64,000 nt of DNA from Jeotgalibacillus proteolyticus (GTDB lineage Bacteria; Bacillota; Bacilli; Bacillales; Jeotgalibacillaceae), in assembly GCF_002926065.1 (NCBI RefSeq), contig NZ_PREZ01000006.1, positions 124,001 to 188,000 on the forward strand, written 5' to 3'. The stretch's first letter is position 1. Each line of letters begins with the position of its first letter. The notes under the pieces are model-generated. The model did not search any database. It worked only from the letters and a program-made list of their open reading frames with translations, and had not been told where the DNA came from. The position numbers and the translations under genes were made by a program. Shown piece after piece: positions 35,307-44,266 of the stretch.

Positions 35307-36239
35307 TTAAGCAGCCTTTTTCCGGTCTAATAATACAGCCAGTAAAATAACGCCGCCTTTAACCACCTGCTGATAAAATGATGATACATTCATTAAGTTC
35401 AGACCATTGTTCAGCACACCGATAATCAGAGCACCAATCAATGTTCCAAAAATCCAGCCTCTGCCACCGGTTAAGCTTGTGCCGCCTAATACAACTGCTG
35501 CAATCGCATCAAGCTCATAGGCAGTTCCCGCTGTTGGCTGAGCTGAGTTCAAACGTGAGGTTAAAATAATTCCTGCCAGCACACTTAGCATACCTGTGAG
35601 CGTATAAACCCCGATTTTAATGCGGTCAACACGAAGCCCTGCTAAATGAGAAGCCTCTTCGTTGCCACCAATTGAGTAAACACCGCGGCCAAATGTCGTC
35701 TTTTTCAAAATGAACCAAAGAACTAAAAATGCCAAAAACATCGTAACGACAGGGAATGGAATCCCAAGCACATAGCCTTTACCGATCATTTGAAAAGAAA
35801 AGGAATCAGACAGCCCGGTAATCGGCCGGCCATCTGTATACACAAGGGTTAGACCGCGATAAATGGTCATGGTAGCCAATGTAGCAATGAAGGGTGCTAC
35901 CTTCCCTTTCGTAATAATCAAGCCGTTAAACGCACCCATTGCAGCACCAATCATCAGTCCAAGCAGGATGGCGATAATAGGATCAATTCCGGATGTCATC
36001 GCACCTGCTGTTAAAGCAGCACCAAGGGCAAGCATCGAGCCAACTGATAAATCAATTCCCCCGGTTAAAATTACGAAGGTTAACCCAAACGCAATAAGTG
36101 CATTAATGGATACCTGTCTTAAAATATTGAGGATATTATTTAACTCAAAAAAGCTTGGACTTAAAATACTTAACACAATGGTGATTAATATCAGTCCGAA
36201 GAACGGACCCAGCTTTTGAAATAACCCTGTATTTTTCAT
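35307..36239 (-). CDS. rbsC: Ribose ABC transporter permease
   Basis: A 310-residue permease of the CUT2 family with about eight to ten helices. 'LTFVILTGGIDLSVGSMLAL', 'ATLATMTIYRGLTLVYTDGRP' and 'YELDAIAAVVLGGTSLTGG' are conserved CUT2 signatures. It starts two bases after rbsA and pairs with the double ATPase RbsA. Confidence 0.95.
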   Translation of the reverse strand: MKNTGLFQKLGPFFGLILITIVLSILSPSFFELNNILNILRQVSINALIAFGLTFVILTGGIDLSVGSMLALGAALTAGAMTSGIDPIIAILLGLMIGAAMGAFNGLIITKGKVAPFIATLATMTIYRGLTLVYTDGRPITGLSDSFSFQMIGKGYVLGIPFPVVTMFLAFLVLWFILKKTTFGRGVYSIGGNEEASHLAGLRVDRIKIGVYTLTGMLSVLAGIILTSRLNSAQPTAGTAYELDAIAAVVLGGTSLTGGRGWIFGTLIGALIIGVLNNGLNLMNVSSFYQQVVKGGVILLAVLLDRKKAA

Positions 36240-36241
36240 CT

Positions 36242-37738
36242 TTATTCTCCTCCAGTCGCTGCCGTCATAATCCGTTCCTGAGTGGCATCTGTTCGGTCGA
36301 TAATGGCTGAAACTGTTCCCTCATGCATAACAAGAACCCGGTCAGACATTCCAAGAATTTCAGGCAGTTCCGATGACACCATAATGATGGAGACATCTTT
36401 TTTCGTTAACTCATTCATAATTTGATAGATCTCTTTTTTTGCTCCAACATCTACTCCGCGCGTCGGCTCATCGAGGATTAATACCTTTGGCTCTGTTGCC
36501 AGCCATTTTCCGATGACGATCTTTTGCTGATTCCCGCCGCTTAATGATTTTGCCGGCTGCTCCATGCTGGAGGTTTTAATCCGCAGGCGTTCAATTAATT
36601 CTGATGCTGACTGCTGTTCTTTTTTGCGATTAAGGATGCTCCATTTCGAAAGCCGTTTAAGCTGGGAGGTCGCCAGGTTTTCACGGACGGTTTGGTTTAA
36701 AATGAGTCCCTCTCCCTTTCTGTCCTCTGTCACAAAAGCGAGTCCCGCCTCGATTGCTTTTTGCGGGTGCCGCGCCTCCAGTGCTTTGCCGTCCAAAGTA
36801 ATGGTGCCGCTTGTGTTTTTATCAGCTCCAAAAATCGCCCGCATCAGCTCGGTTCTTCCTGCTCCCATTAGACCTGCAACACCAAGAATTTCCCCGTGTT
36901 TTAATGTAAAGCTCGCATTTTGAACGCCTGTTTTCGTTGAAAGCCCTTCCACCGACATGCGTATCTTGCCGGGGTTATTCGTCCGTTCAGGAAACTGTTC
37001 ACCAAGATCCCGGCCAACCATCATTTTGACGACTTCCTGAAAGCTTGTTTTCTTAATTTCCCTTGTCCCGATGGAAGCCCCGTCCCGTAAAACTGTGATA
37101 CGGTCGCACATTTTAAAGATCTCTTCCATTCTGTGAGAGATGTAAACAATCGCGACATTTTTTCGTCTTAATCCATCAATGACATTAAACAGTACATCGA
37201 TTTCTTTACTCGTCAGGGCGGCTGTCGGCTCATCCATTATGAGTACCTCACTGTTAGTAGAAACGGCCCGCGCGATTTCAATCATTTGCTGCTGGCCAAC
37301 TGAGCACTCAGCAGCTGGTTTTTGAGGGTCCAGCTGAATTCCAAGCTCCATAAGCCACGCCTTGGCTTCTTCGTTCATTTCTTTGTTCTTCATAATCCCG
37401 GACCGGCCAATCGTTTTTTCTTTGCCTAAAAAGAAATTCTCTGCAACGGTCAGATTCGGAATAATATTCAGCTCCTGGTGAATTACCGTTATGCCAGCTT
37501 CTTCTGCCTGCTTTGGCCCTTTAAATTCAACCTGCTCGCCTTTATATGTGATCTCACCCTTGTCCTTCGTATAAATTCCGGAGAGAATTTTCATCATAGT
37601 GGATTTACCTGCGCCATTCTCTCCCATTAATGCATGGATTTCTCCCGGTACAAGATCAAAGGTTACCCCCTTTAGTACATGGACAGAAGAAAAAGATTTG
37701 TGAATATTGGTCATGGTGATGATCGGTTTAGTAGTCAA
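36242..37738 (-). CDS. rbsA: Ribose ABC transporter ATPase (double ABC domain)
   Basis: A 498-residue protein of two fused ABC domains. The first has Walker A 'GENGAGKST', signature '[12 protein letters not shown]' and Walker B '[11 protein letters not shown]'. The second has the degenerate Walker A 'GLMGAGRTE' typical of CUT2, the signature '[14 protein letters not shown]' and '[15 protein letters not shown]'. It overlaps rbsD by four bases. Confidence 0.96.
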   Translation of the reverse strand: MTTKPIITMTNIHKSFSSVHVLKGVTFDLVPGEIHALMGENGAGKSTMMKILSGIYTKDKGEITYKGEQVEFKGPKQAEEAGITVIHQELNIIPNLTVAENFFLGKEKTIGRSGIMKNKEMNEEAKAWLMELGIQLDPQKPAAECSVGQQQMIEIARAVSTNSEVLIMDEPTAALTSKEIDVLFNVIDGLRRKNVAIVYISHRMEEIFKMCDRITVLRDGASIGTREIKKTSFQEVVKMMVGRDLGEQFPERTNNPGKIRMSVEGLSTKTGVQNASFTLKHGEILGVAGLMGAGRTELMRAIFGADKNTSGTITLDGKALEARHPQKAIEAGLAFVTEDRKGEGLILNQTVRENLATSQLKRLSKWSILNRKKEQQSASELIERLRIKTSSMEQPAKSLSGGNQQKIVIGKWLATEPKVLILDEPTRGVDVGAKKEIYQIMNELTKKDVSIIMVSSELPEILGMSDRVLVMHEGTVSAIIDRTDATQERIMTAATGGE

Positions 37739-38124
37739 AAAATCACCCCCGCATGAAGAATAATATTGGCATAAGGCGTTGCCTCACCGGTTCGAATAAT
37801 CGCTTTTGCCTGTTGAGTCCGAACTTTAAATGTTTCATGATCCACGCTAACCAACTGGTTAAATTCCTGATCAATTCGTTGGGCAAGCTCCCGATTGTAC
37901 TCCTTCATCTCAGAAGCGACGGTTGCTTTCTCAATTTCCATTTCATTTCTAAGGACAGCTAAAACCTCCTCAAAGCTCGGTGTTCCAAGCGTCAACGCAA
38001 GATCAATTTTTTTTACGTGATCAGGAATCGGCAGCCCGCAGTCAGCGATAACAATTGAATCTGTATGTCCCAAGTCGGCAAGTACCTTTGTTAGTTCACT
38101 GTTTAAAGGACCGTTTTTCTTCAT
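37735..38124 (-). CDS. rbsD: D-ribose pyranase
   Basis: A 129-residue protein that converts beta-pyranose to beta-furanose ribose, the form used by ribokinase. The catalytic-site His ('[20 protein letters not shown]') and the C-terminal '[17 protein letters not shown]' are conserved. It overlaps rbsK and rbsA by four bases each, showing tight translational coupling. Confidence 0.95.
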   Translation of the reverse strand: MKKNGPLNSELTKVLADLGHTDSIVIADCGLPIPDHVKKIDLALTLGTPSFEEVLAVLRNEMEIEKATVASEMKEYNRELAQRIDQEFNQLVSVDHETFKVRTQQAKAIIRTGEATPYANIILHAGVIF

Positions 38125-38999
38125 AACGACAGCCCCTTTATAAAAGTTTGGAGCTCTTCTTTATCCGGCATGCCGGTTTGAGCGCCTAGAGCTGTAACGG
38201 AAAGGCTTGCAGCCGCTACTGCCCGTGAAATAGCATCCTGTAAAGGCAATCCCTGATCGAGTCCTGACGCCAGTGCTCCATTGAACGTATCCCCGGCCCC
38301 TGTTGTATCCTCAACCTTTACTACCGGTGCCTTCACCAGCTCCCGATTGCCATTAATCATGTAGCTTGCTCCTTTTGCCCCTTCTGTAATGATCAGCTTC
38401 TTCTCAAAATCAGAATGGAAATCTGCACTGGCTCTTAATGCTGCCGCTTCATGTTCATTCGGCGTTACATAGTCAACAAGCTCCCACCAGTGGGAAGGAA
38501 AGGCTTGAAATGGAGCAGGATTTAAAATAACAATCACTCCTGATTCTTTGCCAAGCCGTATTGCTTTTTCAACGGCTTTCTGTGAAATTTCAAGCTGTAC
38601 AAGCAGAACGGAACTCCGTTCAATCACTGATTTTCCTTTTTCCACTTCTTCAGCAGTCATGGCGTCATTCGCTCCTCCGACAATAACAATCGTGTTATCA
38701 TCCTCAGAAACTGTAATGGCTGCTGTACCGGTCGGAAAATGTGTAACCGGTTCCACATTAGATAACAAGACATTTTGCTGCTTTAAGTAAGTGAGATAAG
38801 AATGACCAAAAGGATCATCTCCGACTCTCCCCATCATCTCGACTTCACTCCCCAGCCTTGAAGCTGCTACTGCCTGGTTCGCTCCTTTCCCACCAAAGAT
38901 TGTCGTAAAAGAAGTGCCCTGGAGCGTCTCCCCTTTTTTCGGAAACCGCTCCACCTGTGTTACAAGATCCATATTTAAGCTGCCTACAACTGTAATCAT
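38121..38999 (-). CDS. rbsK: Ribokinase
   Basis: A 292-residue PfkB-family sugar kinase that makes ribose-5-phosphate. '[20 protein letters not shown]' and '[15 protein letters not shown]' (substrate motif) are present, and the catalytic signature '[15 protein letters not shown]' contains the base Asp. It lies 12 bases after rbsR and overlaps rbsD. Confidence 0.96.
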   Translation of the reverse strand: MITVVGSLNMDLVTQVERFPKKGETLQGTSFTTIFGGKGANQAVAASRLGSEVEMMGRVGDDPFGHSYLTYLKQQNVLLSNVEPVTHFPTGTAAITVSEDDNTIVIVGGANDAMTAEEVEKGKSVIERSSVLLVQLEISQKAVEKAIRLGKESGVIVILNPAPFQAFPSHWWELVDYVTPNEHEAAALRASADFHSDFEKKLIITEGAKGASYMINGNRELVKAPVVKVEDTTGAGDTFNGALASGLDQGLPLQDAISRAVAAASLSVTALGAQTGMPDKEELQTFIKGLSL

Positions 39000-39011
39000 A
39001 AAACCCTCTCC

Positions 39012-39983
39012 TTACTGAACGGACTGTCTGACTTTTAATGAGGTTTTTAATAAATGATGCTCGATTTTATTCGGTGAATCCTGTATTTGCATTAGTAAAA
39101 GCTCAGCTGCCCGTTTTCCCATCTCATAGATAGGCTGCTCCATCGTTGTCAGCTCAGGGGTAACGGTCGTCCCCCATTCAACTCCGTCAAACCCCATGAT
39201 TGAAAGCTGTTTAGGCACCTGTATTCCTAATTTTGTTGCTGCTTTTAATGCGCCAATCGCCATTACATCATTGGCGGCAAAGAGCCCGTCAATCTTCGGA
39301 TTATTCGATAAAAGCTGCATCGTACTCACCATCCCCCGGGCTAATTCATAATGTCCCTGATGACAGAGAATTGGCAGGCCATGCTGATTCATCATATCCT
39401 CATATGCACGTTTTCTCTCCATCGATGTAAGGACATTTTCAGGCCCTTCTAAATGGGCAATCTGTTTACAGCCCCGATCCAGCATGTACTCGATGGCCTT
39501 TTTTGCGCCATCATAATTATCAACTGTAATAGAAGAAATCCTTTGATCAATATGCCTGTCTAATGCAACGATTGGTACGTTTACGTCCTGAAGGTGCTCC
39601 CACTGAAGGGTATTTGAAACGACAATAAAGCCATCAATATATTTGGACGTCATTTTTTCAATATACTCAAGCTCATGAGCCAGGTTTTCATCACTGTTAA
39701 AAAGAATGGTCGTATAGCCGGCTGGATACATGACATCCTCCACCGCGCGCACAAGCTGCGGGAAAAACGGGTTTGTAATGTCGGGAATTAAAAAGCCAAT
39801 CGTTTTGGATGTTTTTTTATAAAGACTTCTTGCAACACTATTTGGTTTGTAGCCCAGATCCTTTATCGCTTGATCTACAGCTTTTCGAGTATCCTCATGA
39901 ACATAGCCTTTGTTATTTATAACTCTGGAAACCGTAGCAACGGATACTCCAGCTTTTTTTGCCACTTCTTTTATCGTTGCCAT
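39012..39983 (-). CDS. rbsR: Ribose operon repressor
   Basis: A 323-residue LacI-family repressor, first gene of rbsRKDACB. HTH 'TIKEVAKKAGVSVATVSRVI' and a hinge 'NSVARSL' are followed by a ribose-type effector domain. It should bind the two identical GTAACCGGTTAC operators around its own leader and be released by ribose. GGTTGGGAG precedes the ATG. Confidence 0.95.
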   Translation of the reverse strand: MATIKEVAKKAGVSVATVSRVINNKGYVHEDTRKAVDQAIKDLGYKPNSVARSLYKKTSKTIGFLIPDITNPFFPQLVRAVEDVMYPAGYTTILFNSDENLAHELEYIEKMTSKYIDGFIVVSNTLQWEHLQDVNVPIVALDRHIDQRISSITVDNYDGAKKAIEYMLDRGCKQIAHLEGPENVLTSMERKRAYEDMMNQHGLPILCHQGHYELARGMVSTMQLLSNNPKIDGLFAANDVMAIGALKAATKLGIQVPKQLSIMGFDGVEWGTTVTPELTTMEQPIYEMGKRAAELLLMQIQDSPNKIEHHLLKTSLKVRQSVQ

Positions 39984-40013
39984 CTGTCTCCCAACCTTTT
40001 CCGGTAACCAGAT

Positions 40014-40025
40014 GTAACCGGTTAC
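40014..40025. promoter_or_regulatory. RbsR operator 2 (leader)
   Basis: GTAACCGGTTAC, a perfect palindrome, about 30 bp before the rbsR start codon. It is part of a 16-base segment (GATGTAACCGGTTACA) repeated identically at 40089-40104. Confidence 0.85.
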
Positions 40026-40091
40026 AGAATGATGAAATAAAAAACGGTTCTTTCTCGAGGAATTTCTTTTAAAAGAATCTATCGAGTTGAT

Positions 40092-40103
40092 GTAACCGGT
40101 TAC
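40092..40103. promoter_or_regulatory. RbsR operator 1 (at the promoter)
   Basis: GTAACCGGTTAC overlapping the expected transcription start just after the -10 box of the rbs promoter, 78 bp from operator 2 centre to centre. Confidence 0.85.
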
Positions 40104-40107
40104 ACAC

Positions 40108-40136
40108 AGTTTAATTAATTTGATTTATGGTGTCAA
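40108..40136 (-). promoter_or_regulatory. rbs operon promoter
   Basis: On the minus strand TTGACA (complement of 40131-40136), 17 bases, TAAACT (complement of 40108-40113). It gives a start site within operator 1. Confidence 0.75.
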
Positions 40137-40260
40137 GAGGAAATATAAGGACCTCATTTATGCAATCAATTTTATTTAGTTTACTGGTTCCCATTTTCTT
40201 TTCAATTATTTAAATTGAATTAAAGAGGGTTGGACAAATATACCTCACCCTCCTAAACCC

Positions 40261-40390
40261 GGTTCACTGCGCTTCAGGGGGACGCTTTCCGCGGGGCGGG
40301 GCTTGAGCTAACTTGCTTTCAGCAAGTGGATCTCAAGCTCCCGCTTCTTCCCGCTGGAGACGCCCCCTTCTGCTTCGTTCACCTCACGTT
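40261..40390 (-). repeat. Interspersed hairpin-rich repeat, copy B
   Basis: Runs GGTTCACTGCGCTTCAGG ... TTCACCTCACGTTT in the orientation opposite to copy A. Centre GGGGCTTGAGCTAACTTGC is followed by GCAAGTGGATCTCAAGC, a stem-within-stem. A CTCACCCTC segment with its counterpart GAGGGTTGG lies just upstream. Confidence 0.88.
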
Positions 40391-40430
40391 TATAAAATGA
40401 TCGTTTTGTCCGATTCTCTTTATTCTAAAA

Positions 40431-41297
40431 CTACTGCTTCTCCACAAAAAACATCGAAATCGCTCCAAGTCCTACATGGGTTCCGACGGCGACTCCCATT
40501 TGCAGCACATGGATCTCTCCTGCAAATTCGGTTTCTGCTTGCACCTTTTCTTTAAGGGTCTCAGCTACTGTTCGATCTGAGGTAAAGCCAATAATAATGA
40601 AATCCGTTATATCGTTGTCGATTCTCTTTTTAAACTCATTGACGTAGTGCTTGAGCACTTTTTTACGTCCTCTTTCCTTTGCAACGACCGATCCTTTGCC
40701 GTCCTTCATGGTCATGATGGGCTTAAGCAAAAGAAATTTTCCAATCATGGCGCTGGCATTGGAGATTCTTCCGCTTTTGATTAAATGATTCAAGTCGTCA
40801 ACTGAGAGAAAATGCTTCACTTTCGTTTTGTATGTTTCGTTAAATTCTACGAGCTCCTCAAATGACGCTCCCTGCTCTCTCATCAGTGCACTTTTTATAA
40901 GAAGCCAGCCACTGCCATGGCTCATGCATTTTGAATCGACAATATGAATTCTTACCGATGAATCCGGATTTTCTTCAAAAAAGTAGTCCTTCGCAAGCTC
41001 AGCTGACTGATAGGATGCACTTGTCCCGCTCGACATACAGATGCATAAAATCTCCGTATGTCCTTCTGCAACGGCATCTTTCAAAATGTCTACATATTCC
41101 GTTGGACTTGGCGCTCCGGTAGTTGGGAATTCAGAAAGCTTGTCCATCATCTCGTAAAATTCCTCCGGTTTAATCTCCACCCGATCTCTGAAGACGTTCC
41201 CTTCAATTTTCACAGTTAATGGGGCCAGGCTTATGTTGTATAGGTCAAGTACTTCGTGGGACAGGTCACATGTAGAATCAGCCATTAATTTTATCAT
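40431..41297 (-). CDS. DegV family protein (fatty-acid binding)
   Basis: A 288-residue DegV protein. 'MADSTCDLSHEVLDLYNI' with the STCDL motif, 'TTGAPSPTEYVDIL', 'CICMSSGTSASYQSA' and 'AVGTHVGLGAISM' are characteristic. The family binds a fatty acid and, as FakB, presents it to fatty-acid kinase FakA. No kinase gene lies here. The ATG at 41297 has TTTGGAGG five bases upstream; the ATG at 41309 does not. Confidence 0.9.
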   Translation of the reverse strand: MIKLMADSTCDLSHEVLDLYNISLAPLTVKIEGNVFRDRVEIKPEEFYEMMDKLSEFPTTGAPSPTEYVDILKDAVAEGHTEILCICMSSGTSASYQSAELAKDYFFEENPDSSVRIHIVDSKCMSHGSGWLLIKSALMREQGASFEELVEFNETYKTKVKHFLSVDDLNHLIKSGRISNASAMIGKFLLLKPIMTMKDGKGSVVAKERGRKKVLKHYVNEFKKRIDNDITDFIIIGFTSDRTVAETLKEKVQAETEFAGEIHVLQMGVAVGTHVGLGAISMFFVEKQ

Positions 41298-41439
41298 TTG
41301 TTCCTCCAAAAGTTCGATTAGATTAAGTATATAGTAAGCGCTATCTTAAAAGGCGGATTATTCAAGTAGATTGTGAACGTTTAATGATGGCAGTAACATC
41401 CAGTAAATGACGATTTCCTCTAAATCTCCAAAAAGAAAC

Positions 41440-41455
41440 TGTTCCACGTGAAACA
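41440..41455. promoter_or_regulatory. parS: parS site (ParB/Spo0J binding), exact match
   Basis: TGTTCCACGTGAAACA matches all 16 positions of the Bacillus parS consensus. It lies upstream of the DegV gene and before the terminator of the aldehyde dehydrogenase. Confidence 0.93.
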
Positions 41456-41494
41456 CTCATCACTATCCCCCCTCTTACTTGCTTCGAATGAGCT

Positions 41495-41546
41495 AAAAAA
41501 AGCACCCCAGCCAGGCGCTTTCACCTGTTGCTGAAGTGCTTTTCTT
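41495..41546 (-). terminator. Terminator after the aldehyde dehydrogenase gene
   Basis: On the minus strand AAAAGCAC with inner CAGC pairs with GCTG and GTGCTTTT, followed by TTT. Confidence 0.75.
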
Positions 41547-41574
41547 ATAATTTGATTGGTCCTGCTTCAATTGA

Positions 41575-43047
41575 TTATTTTAATTTATTTATAAATGGTC
41601 CATAGTCACGCGGTGTGTGCTGGACGGACAGCCATTTTAATGTGGTGAATTCCTCTAGCACCCATTCTCCGTTAAAGCGGCCAAGACCAGAGTCTTTTTC
41701 TCCGCCAAACGGTACATGCGGCTCATCATTTACAGACTGATCATTAACATGGATCATTCCGGTATGAATCTTATGAGCGAAGGATGCTCCCCGTTCAATG
41801 TTTGACGTATGAACGGATCCGCTAAGACCAAAGGAATAATCGTTGACCATTTTAATGGCGTCCTCTTCACTGTCAAATGGGATAATGCAGGCAACAGGAC
41901 CGAAAATTTCATTAACTGCGATCGGCATTTCATTCGTTACCCCTGTTAAAACAGTCGGCTCAAGCACATTGCCGTCTGCCTGACCGCCAAGGCGGATTTC
42001 TGCTCCCCGCTGAACACTTTCTTCCACATCCTCTAAAATTCGTTCCACCTGTTTGTTATTGATTAAAGGGCCGACAGCTGTATTTTCATCTCCAGGGTCA
42101 CCATAGGTAAGCTTTCTGGCAAGCTCAAGGAACCGGTCCGTAAACTGCTCCTGGATATCCCGATGGACGAGGATCCGGTTAAGCGCCATACAAATCTGCC
42201 CCTGGTGATAAAACTTCCCGAACAATGCTGACTCAACAGCCTGGTCAATATCCGCGTCATCGAGGACGACCATCGCGTTGTTGCCGCCAAGCTCAAGCGC
42301 TGTTTTCTTCAGGCTGCCCCCGGCAAGCTCTCCGATATGCTTCCCTACTTCAGTCGAGCCGGTAAAGGAAATCAGACGGGGGATTGGATGTGTGACGATG
42401 TCATCTCCAATTTCAGAGCCGCGTCCTACCACAACATTCAGCAAACCTTTTGGCAGACCTGCCGCTTCAAAAATACTCGCAAAAATCAGTCCGCCGGTGA
42501 CCGGGGTATCAGTGGCCGGTTTGATAACGACCCCGTTGCCTGTTGCAATGGCCGGGGCTATCGAACGAATGGCTAAATGAAGCGGAAAATTCCATGGGCT
42601 GATGATCCCAATTACGCCTAGTGGATTCCGATACACCCTATTTTCTTTTCCTGGAATTTGCGAAGGAAAGATTTTTCCCTCCATTTTGTAAGGGAATCGC
42701 ACCGACTCTTTTGTAATATCAAGGGATGCCTGAAATTCAACCTCTGCTTTTACGATTGTACTGCCGGCTTCTTTTACCAGCCAGTCAACAATCAGGGCTT
42801 TATTCTCCTCCATGACAGCGATGGCTTTTTCCAAAACCTCCTGCTTCTTCTGAGGAAGCTCATTCTGCCATTCCTTTTGTGCACGGGCTGCAGCCTCGTA
42901 TGCTTCATTTAAATCCTCTTTATCAGCCGACTGAATCGTCACCAGCTCTTCCCCATTAAGCGGATTTACATTCTTCACCGTCTTCTCGCTCTTACCCTTT
43001 CTCCATTCTCCATCTATATAAATACGTGAAAAGTTAGTAGTAAACAT
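41575..43047 (-). CDS. Aldehyde dehydrogenase, vanillin/benzaldehyde type (YfmT-like)
   Basis: A 490-residue NAD(P)-dependent aldehyde dehydrogenase. The catalytic Cys is in 'YHQGQICMALNRI' and the general base Glu in 'ALELGGNNAMVVLDDADID'; the cofactor loop 'SFTGSTEVGKHI' and 'ISPWNFPL' are present. 'QICMALNRI' is close to the vanillin/benzaldehyde dehydrogenase group that includes B. subtilis YfmT. The substrate is inferred. AAGGAG lies before the ATG at 43047. It appears to be a single gene. Confidence 0.9.
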   Translation of the reverse strand: MFTTNFSRIYIDGEWRKGKSEKTVKNVNPLNGEELVTIQSADKEDLNEAYEAAARAQKEWQNELPQKKQEVLEKAIAVMEENKALIVDWLVKEAGSTIVKAEVEFQASLDITKESVRFPYKMEGKIFPSQIPGKENRVYRNPLGVIGIISPWNFPLHLAIRSIAPAIATGNGVVIKPATDTPVTGGLIFASIFEAAGLPKGLLNVVVGRGSEIGDDIVTHPIPRLISFTGSTEVGKHIGELAGGSLKKTALELGGNNAMVVLDDADIDQAVESALFGKFYHQGQICMALNRILVHRDIQEQFTDRFLELARKLTYGDPGDENTAVGPLINNKQVERILEDVEESVQRGAEIRLGGQADGNVLEPTVLTGVTNEMPIAVNEIFGPVACIIPFDSEEDAIKMVNDYSFGLSGSVHTSNIERGASFAHKIHTGMIHVNDQSVNDEPHVPFGGEKDSGLGRFNGEWVLEEFTTLKWLSVQHTPRDYGPFINKLK

Positions 43048-43236
43048 GATCAATCGCTCCTTTATCATTGATGGTAAGTCCTATGAAGACTTCTTCGATG
43101 ATGGTTCTAAAAAATATGAAATGGTGTTTTCCATTTGTATTCCATCTACCCTCTTATGTACAGATCAAACGATTCAGTATGCTATCCACATGGACTGAAT
43201 TCCTTTTTTACATATATATACTCCTTTTACCTTCTT

Positions 43237-43245
43237 TGCTATAAT
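43237..43245 (+). promoter_or_regulatory. Extended -10 promoter of the sugar-sensing operon
   Basis: TGCTATAAT, an extended -10 element, about 45 bp upstream of the sensor-protein gene; no clear -35. Confidence 0.5.
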
Positions 43246-43288
43246 TTACTGAATACTAATTCATTTCTAAAAGGAGATGCCCTCTTTT

Positions 43289-44266
43289 ATGAGAAAAATC
43301 GTTGCACTCATGGCAGCCGGGTTAGGAGGATTTTTATTTTATTCCACATTTCAGGCTGCTGGTGCTGTGTTTTACACGAATTGGCATTTGCCGGCTGAGT
43401 CAAAGGAGTCTCCTGACCGTCCAAGAGTAGCCTTCATTATGAATGAAATGGACCATCCATTTTGGGTGGAGGTGATAGCCGGTGCTGAGGAACAAGCAGA
43501 AATAGCTGGAGTCGATTTGGATGTCACGGGGATTTACGGAACAAACAGAGATGACTTTCTCCGCAAAATCGAGATAGCCATTTATTCGAAGGTTGATGGA
43601 ATCATCGTTCAGGGGCTTGACCATGAAAAATTCAAGGAGCTCACAAAGCTTAAGGCGGCCTCCTACGGCATCCCGATTATTACCGTTGCACATGATGTTC
43701 CTAAAGAAGAAAGTCTCCGCAAAACCTATGTGGGATCCAACCAGTTTTCAGCAGGAGAGCAACTGGCAGCGCAATTGATCGAGGACATGGGGCCAGAAGG
43801 AGAAGTCGTGCTGATGATGAACGCCGAGCAGGAATATTTTCAGCAGCAGCGTCTTGATGGCATAAAGAACTACCTGAACGGCCACTCTGAAATCGAAACG
43901 ATTGAAGCAAAAATTGGCGCCGACAGTAACCCTGATATTTCAGCCATTAGTGATCTGCTAAATTATTATCCTGAAACAGAAGCCTATATCGCCGTGAATG
44001 CTGCTTTCACACAAAATCTGGTGACTGAGATTGAAACAAGAAGCAAGGTTGATCCCTATTATCTTTATACATTTGATGAGGAGCGGGAAGCTTACGCATT
44101 ACTTGAAAGCGGTAAAATTGACGGAATCGTTGAACAATCTCCGCAGGAAATGGGCAAAATCAGCGTTCAGCGAATGAAGGAGTGGCTGGATAAAGAGAAT
44201 GTGCCTCTGGATATTGAAGGGTATTTTACCGAAACACGAATCATTAAGGATGCGGCGCCGCAATGA
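43289..44266 (+). CDS. Membrane-anchored sugar-binding sensor protein (XylFII-like)
   Basis: A 325-residue periplasmic-binding-protein fold ('RVAFIMNEMDHPFWVEVIAG', 'VDGIIVQGLDHEKFKEL', 'SAGEQLAAQLIEDMGPEGEV') tethered by one N-terminal helix rather than a lipobox. The next gene, a YesM/LytS-type kinase, starts inside its last codons (ATGA, four-base overlap). This gene order matches the XylFII-LytS-YesN system of Clostridium beijerinckii, in which XylFII binds D-xylose and activates the kinase. The ligand here is inferred from the neighbouring xylF-like gene. The ATG at 43277 is too close to AAAGGAG, so I use 43289. Confidence 0.82.
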   Translation: MRKIVALMAAGLGGFLFYSTFQAAGAVFYTNWHLPAESKESPDRPRVAFIMNEMDHPFWVEVIAGAEEQAEIAGVDLDVTGIYGTNRDDFLRKIEIAIYSKVDGIIVQGLDHEKFKELTKLKAASYGIPIITVAHDVPKEESLRKTYVGSNQFSAGEQLAAQLIEDMGPEGEVVLMMNAEQEYFQQQRLDGIKNYLNGHSEIETIEAKIGADSNPDISAISDLLNYYPETEAYIAVNAAFTQNLVTEIETRSKVDPYYLYTFDEEREAYALLESGKIDGIVEQSPQEMGKISVQRMKEWLDKENVPLDIEGYFTETRIIKDAAPQ

